From positions 1 to 7,800 of the forward strand of contig CABVBV010000098.1 of the NCBI GenBank assembly GCA_902496595.1: a stretch of DNA of 7,800 nt. The letters run 5' to 3'. Shown piece by piece: positions 5,420 to 7,800 of this stretch (position 1 is its first letter; every line of letters begins with the position of its first letter). Origin of the DNA: an uncultured Eubacteriales bacterium. Lineage in GTDB: Bacteria > Bacillota > Clostridia > Oscillospirales > Oscillospiraceae. The translations under genes and the position numbers were made by a program. The notes under the pieces were generated by a model that was given only the letters and a program-made list of their open reading frames with translations, searched no databases and was not told the DNA's origin.

Positions 5420-6040
5420 ATGCTTGGTATCTACAACTATACGGTCATACTGACATACATAGGTATGCTGGTGTCCTTTCTCGGCCTGAGCTTCGCGATG
5501 GACGGCAACATTCAGGCGGCGCTGGTATGCCTCATGGTGTCCGGAGTCTGCGATATGTTTGACGGGAAAATAGCGTCGACGATGGAAAGGACAAAGAGCG
5601 AAAAGCGCTTCGGCATACAAATCGACTCTCTGAGCGACCTCATTTGCTTCGGAGCGCTGCCTGCGGTCATCGTCTACAAACTCTCGGAAGGCACCGGCTT
5701 CGGCCTATATACAGGCGCGGCATACCTGCTCTGCGCCCTCATAAGGCTGGCCTGGTTCAACGTGGACGAGGAGGAACGGCAGGAGAAGTGCTCCGGGCCC
5801 CGGGAAACGTATCTGGGACTGCCCGTCACCTCTGCGGCCCTGCTGCTTCCCCTGTTTGTCGGAGTCTCCAAGCTCTGTAAGTGGCCGGTCGGGAAACTGG
5901 CGCCGCTGCTGCTCATCGCCATGGCCGCAGCCTTCCTCACCCCCTTCAAGCTAAAAAAGCCGGCTCTGCCGGGAAAGATCGGCATGATCCTCTGCGGCGG
6001 GGCCGAGCTCATACTGCTTCTGGCCTGGGTGGACATATGA
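5420..6040 (+). CDS. pssA: CDP-diacylglycerol--serine O-phosphatidyltransferase
   Basis: A 206-residue integral membrane enzyme that joins CDP-diacylglycerol and L-serine to give phosphatidylserine and CMP at the cytoplasmic face. The CDP-alcohol phosphatidyltransferase motif covers D45, D48, G49, A52, G65, D69 and D73 (CDMFDGKIAS..., then FGIQIDSLSDLICFG); the four Asp coordinate metal and catalyse. Following membrane segments at about 75-110, 135-153 and 158-175 fit the family, as does the C-terminal pair of helices. PssA is preferred over PgsA because of the FGIQIDSLSDLICFGALPA stretch and the psd gene next door. Residue 53 is Ser where the motif usually has Arg, and A-to-G spacing is three longer than the textbook motif. 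ATG 5420 is chosen with GGGAG at 5405-5409; TTG 5411 is in frame but too close to that site. It follows the VTT gene by 18 bases and overlaps psd in ATGA. Confidence 0.93.
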   Translation: MLGIYNYTVILTYIGMLVSFLGLSFAMDGNIQAALVCLMVSGVCDMFDGKIASTMERTKSEKRFGIQIDSLSDLICFGALPAVIVYKLSEGTGFGLYTGAAYLLCALIRLAWFNVDEEERQEKCSGPRETYLGLPVTSAALLLPLFVGVSKLCKWPVGKLAPLLLIAMAAAFLTPFKLKKPALPGKIGMILCGGAELILLLAWVDI

Positions 6041-6882
6041 GCGCCGGAAGAAGCAGCGCCGCCGTGCGCTTTCTCTACGGCACAGGCGCCGGAAGGCTTT
6101 TGCTTAAAATGCTGCAAAAAGGCAGGGCCGACAAGCTGGTGGTCGCCTTCCTGCGTTCCAGGCTCTCTAAGCCCATGGTGCGCTGGTATGCCCGCAGGCA
6201 CGGGCTCAGTATGGACAAAAAGCAGCTCGGTTCATTCAAGACCTTCCGCGACTTTTTCGCAAGGACTCGCCGCGGCCAGCTCACGGATATGAACCCCAAA
6301 CACCTCATAAGCCCCTGTGACGGCTGGCTGAGCATTTTCCCGATCGACGAGGACAGCTGCTTTGAGATAAAGGGCTCGCGCTATAAGCTCACCGATCTGC
6401 TGGCGGACGGAGAACTGGCGCAGCGCTACCGCGGAGGAGACTGCCTCATTTACCGCCTCTGCCCGGCAGACTATCACAGATACTGCTATATTGATGACGG
6501 TTATCAGGGCAGTAATCACTATATCCCCGGCGAGCTGCACAGTGTGCAGCCCGCCGCCTGTGCAAAGTTCCCGGTGTACACGCTCAACCGCCGCTGCTGG
6601 ACTCTGCTGGCAACAGAAAACTTCGGCCCGGTAGTCCAAACCGCCGTCGGCGCTTTCGCCGTCGGAGGCATAGTTAACGACAGGGAGAATACCAGATTCA
6701 GGCGTGGAACAGAGATGGGCAGATTTGAGCTCGCGGGCTCGACGATCGTGCAAATGTTTGAACGCGGCCGGGTTAAGCTGCTGCAAGAGGTGGCGCAGTA
6801 TATCTCGAGACACGGGGAGTTCAGAGTCAGCCAGGGGATGTGGGTCGGCCTGTGCGGGAGTGCAAATGCTGGAGAGAAATAG
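6037..6882 (+). CDS. psd: Phosphatidylserine decarboxylase proenzyme
   Basis: A 281-residue pyruvoyl enzyme that converts phosphatidylserine to phosphatidylethanolamine, completing the pathway begun by PssA. The family's self-cleaving site is AGST (233-236) in GRFELAGSTIVQMFERG: cleavage between Gly234 and Ser235 makes the beta chain and an alpha chain whose Ser235 becomes the pyruvoyl group. Asp95 (ISPCDGWLS) and His147 (ADYHRY), the other members of the Asp-His-Ser triad, are in place. VGAFAVGGIVND (204-215) and the end VSQGMWVGL are also typical. Size fits the clostridial PSD group of about 290-300 residues, slightly short. The ATG overlaps the pssA stop (ATGA), giving translational coupling; the upstream reading-frame extension inside pssA is not coding. 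The PAP2 gene starts 17 bases before its stop. Confidence 0.95.
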   Translation: MSAGRSSAAVRFLYGTGAGRLLLKMLQKGRADKLVVAFLRSRLSKPMVRWYARRHGLSMDKKQLGSFKTFRDFFARTRRGQLTDMNPKHLISPCDGWLSIFPIDEDSCFEIKGSRYKLTDLLADGELAQRYRGGDCLIYRLCPADYHRYCYIDDGYQGSNHYIPGELHSVQPAACAKFPVYTLNRRCWTLLATENFGPVVQTAVGAFAVGGIVNDRENTRFRRGTEMGRFELAGSTIVQMFERGRVKLLQEVAQYISRHGEFRVSQGMWVGLCGSANAGEK

Positions 6883-7513
6883 TTTTAAAAGATGGTACCT
6901 GCTGCCGCTGGCGGCTCTGGCCTGGAACGAGCTGGTGTTCTACGGCGGCAGATTGCTTGCACGGGGCCTTCCGCACATCGACATGACCACTCCGCTCGAC
7001 GAAGCTATACCTTTCGTGCCTTGGACAGTTGCGATCTACTTCGGCTGTTTTATATTCTGGGCCGTGAGTTATATAGTCTGCGCGAAGCAGGAAAGAGCTG
7101 AGGCAGCCAGGTTTTACCTGGCAGACTTTATCGTCAAGGCCGTGTGCCTCGTGTTTTTCGTGGCGCTGCCCACGCAGATGTCCAGACCCGATGTCCACGG
7201 CTCCGGGTTCTGGAACGATGCCATGCGCTTTTTGTACTGGATAGACGAGCCGAACAACCTGTTCCCATCCATTCACTGCGCCGTCAGCTGGCTGGCCTGG
7301 GCGGGCGTCCGCGGCAGGAAAGAACTGCCTTTGCTGTTCAGGCTTACAATGCTGCTGACAGCTGTCGCAGTCGTCGCGGCGACCCTGACCACGAAGCAGC
7401 ACCTCATCCCGGACGCGGTCTCCGGCATTGCCCTCGCCGAGTTGAGCTGGCTCGCCTCCGGATACCTTGTCAGCCTAAAACGGAGCGCGCCTCGCAGCCG
7501 TCAAAACGATTGA
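6866..7513 (+). CDS. PAP2-family membrane protein (lipid phosphatase-like)
   Basis: A 215-residue membrane protein with about six hydrophobic segments. PAP2 motifs are recognisable: RP (107-108, in LPTQMSRP) for motif 1, FPSIH (133-137) for motif 2 with His137, and TKQHLIPD (176-183) for motif 3 with the nucleophile His179 and Asp183. Against the classic KX6RP / PSGH / SRX5HX3D, the motif 1 Lys and the motif 3 Ser-Arg are absent, while Lys177 lies next to the active site. This resembles the AUR1/inositol-phosphorylceramide synthase-like branch, so it could be a lipid phosphatase or a head-group transferase. The ATG at 6866 has GGGAG five bases upstream and overlaps the end of psd by 17 bases, so it belongs to the PE operon. 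Possible roles are dephosphorylating a phosphatidate-type or prenyl phosphate lipid. The substrate is not determined. Confidence 0.85.
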   Translation: MLERNSFKRWYLLPLAALAWNELVFYGGRLLARGLPHIDMTTPLDEAIPFVPWTVAIYFGCFIFWAVSYIVCAKQERAEAARFYLADFIVKAVCLVFFVALPTQMSRPDVHGSGFWNDAMRFLYWIDEPNNLFPSIHCAVSWLAWAGVRGRKELPLLFRLTMLLTAVAVVAATLTTKQHLIPDAVSGIALAELSWLASGYLVSLKRSAPRSRQND

Positions 7514-7582
7514 CAGTTAGTGACGTAACGCAGTATCATTGCCGGGAATCGGACGGGAACCGAGCTGCAGCGACAGGAAAAT

Positions 7583-7620
7583 GCGCGGCGGGAAAAAAGT
7601 ACTTGCAATCCCCGCCGCGC
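7583..7620. repeat. GC-rich inverted repeat enclosing the tRNA promoter -35 box
   Basis: GCGCGGCGGG (7583-7592) and CCCGCCGCGC (7611-7620) are perfect 10-base complements separated by 18 bases. The loop holds AAAAAA and the -35 box TTGCAA (7603-7608); the right arm fills most of the promoter spacer. As RNA it would form a strong hairpin at the end of the lipid operon transcript, but no U tract follows, so it is either a weak or factor-assisted terminator or a DNA regulatory element. Confidence 0.55.
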
Positions 7621-7631
7621 TGTGCTATTAT
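7603..7631 (+). promoter_or_regulatory. Promoter of tRNA-Pro
   Basis: TTGCAA (7603-7608), 17 bases, then TATTAT (7626-7631) with a TG at 7623-7624 giving an extended -10. Four of six and five of six consensus matches. The start should fall near 7638, about 9 bases before the tRNA. Confidence 0.65.
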
Positions 7632-7646
7632 AACAAGGCTGAATAA

Positions 7647-7722
7647 CCGGGTGTGGCGCAGATGGTAGCGCGCTTGAATGGGGTTCAAGAGGCCGCTGGT
7701 TCAAATCCAGTCACTCGGACCA
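7647..7722 (+). tRNA. tRNA-Pro (anticodon GGG)
   Basis: All cloverleaf parts are found in 76 bases. Acceptor CCGGGTG (7647-7653) pairs with CACTCGG (7712-7718) with one G-T pair; D stem GCGC/GCGC (7656-7659 and 7668-7671); anticodon stem CTTGA/TCAAG (7673-7677 and 7685-7689) around loop ATGGGGT, giving anticodon GGG at 7680-7682 and G at position 37; T stem GCTGG/CCAGT with loop TTCAAAT. Discriminator A7719 and an encoded CCA (7720-7722) follow. GGG reads CCC and CCT proline codons, and the C1-G72 pair, G37 and A73 fit tRNA-Pro. It is transcribed alone, with its own promoter and terminator. Confidence 0.95.
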
Positions 7723-7724
7723 TG

Positions 7725-7759
7725 AAAAGTCCTGAAATTGTGAGGTTTCAGGACTTTTT
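7725..7759 (+). terminator. Intrinsic terminator of tRNA-Pro
   Basis: AAAAGTCCTGAAA (7725-7737) pairs perfectly with TTTCAGGACTTTT (7746-7758) around an 8-base loop, and the stem runs into TTTTTC. The leading As would act as the T tract on the opposite strand, so it could work both ways. The rest of the window to 7800 is AT-rich and shows no gene. Confidence 0.9.
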
Positions 7760-7800
7760 CTTTATCTTTATCCCAAAATCTATCGTTTTGCAAGCTTCGT

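Noticed and set aside
5881..6036. Upstream extension of the psd frame
   Set aside because: Sits inside pssA; the ATGA overlap gives the natural start at 6037.
6704..6865. Upstream extension of the PAP2 frame
   Set aside because: Sits inside the essential C-terminal part of psd including the self-cleavage site; ATG 6866 has a well placed ribosome binding site.
7700..7800. tRNA 3' end as an integration (att) site of a mobile element
   Set aside because: No second copy of the tRNA end, no integrase and too little sequence downstream to judge.
1..7800. CRISPR arrays, insertion sequences, toxin-antitoxin pairs, phage genes
   Set aside because: No regularly spaced repeats, transposase motifs or phage-like proteins are visible on either strand.

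Overview
The window looks like a chromosomal segment from a moderately GC-rich member of the Bacillota, most likely a Clostridia-type anaerobe. This rests on the YtrA-type GntR regulator with a small ABC exporter, the CooT-type nickel protein, the Clostridia-style PssA/PSD enzymes, strong GGAGG-like ribosome binding sites with some TTG starts, and consensus sigma-A-type promoters. Genus-level placement is not possible from the sequence alone. No insertion sequence, phage gene or CRISPR array is visible. The genes are packed into short operons with clear promoters and hairpin terminators.

Layout. (1) Positions 1-711: a good promoter drives a two-gene plus-strand operon encoding a 110-residue histidine-rich protein and a 63-residue CooT-family nickel-binding protein, closed by a hairpin shared with the converging operon. 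(2) Positions 720-2609, minus strand: a YtrA-type GntR repressor, an ABC ATPase and an ABC-2 permease, driven by a near-consensus promoter overlapped by a 31-bp palindrome that is probably the repressor's own operator. (3) Positions 2621-4698, minus strand: an OmpR/PhoB-type response regulator and its membrane histidine kinase, ending in a strong terminator. (4) Positions 4823-7513, plus strand, divergent from the regulator: a VTT/DedA-family membrane protein, phosphatidylserine synthase (pssA), phosphatidylserine decarboxylase (psd) and a PAP2-family membrane protein, tightly spaced or overlapping. (5) Positions 7583-7759: an inverted repeat and promoter, a tRNA-Pro(GGG) gene and its terminator.

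How the parts work together. Region 4 is a phosphatidylethanolamine (PE) module. PssA makes phosphatidylserine from CDP-diacylglycerol and serine, and PSD decarboxylates it to PE. The VTT protein is the likely lipid translocator; the DedA-superfamily protein PetA (YbfM) of Bacillus subtilis, encoded with pssA and psd, has a role in PE distribution across the membrane. The PAP2 protein may act on a lipid phosphate. The divergent two-component system shares a 153-bp intergenic region carrying TTCAGA repeats, two of them exactly 10 bp apart, placed where a PhoB-type regulator would bind. It may therefore control membrane PE content. Region 1 resembles, in gene content, the nickel-chaperone pair CooT/CooJ, but with the histidine-rich part at the other end of the protein.

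The most noteworthy points are the His-rich/CooT pair, the PE module with its own translocator candidate and possible dedicated two-component control, and the tRNA promoter whose -35 box lies in the loop of a GC-rich inverted repeat. I do not see a wholly unknown multi-gene system.
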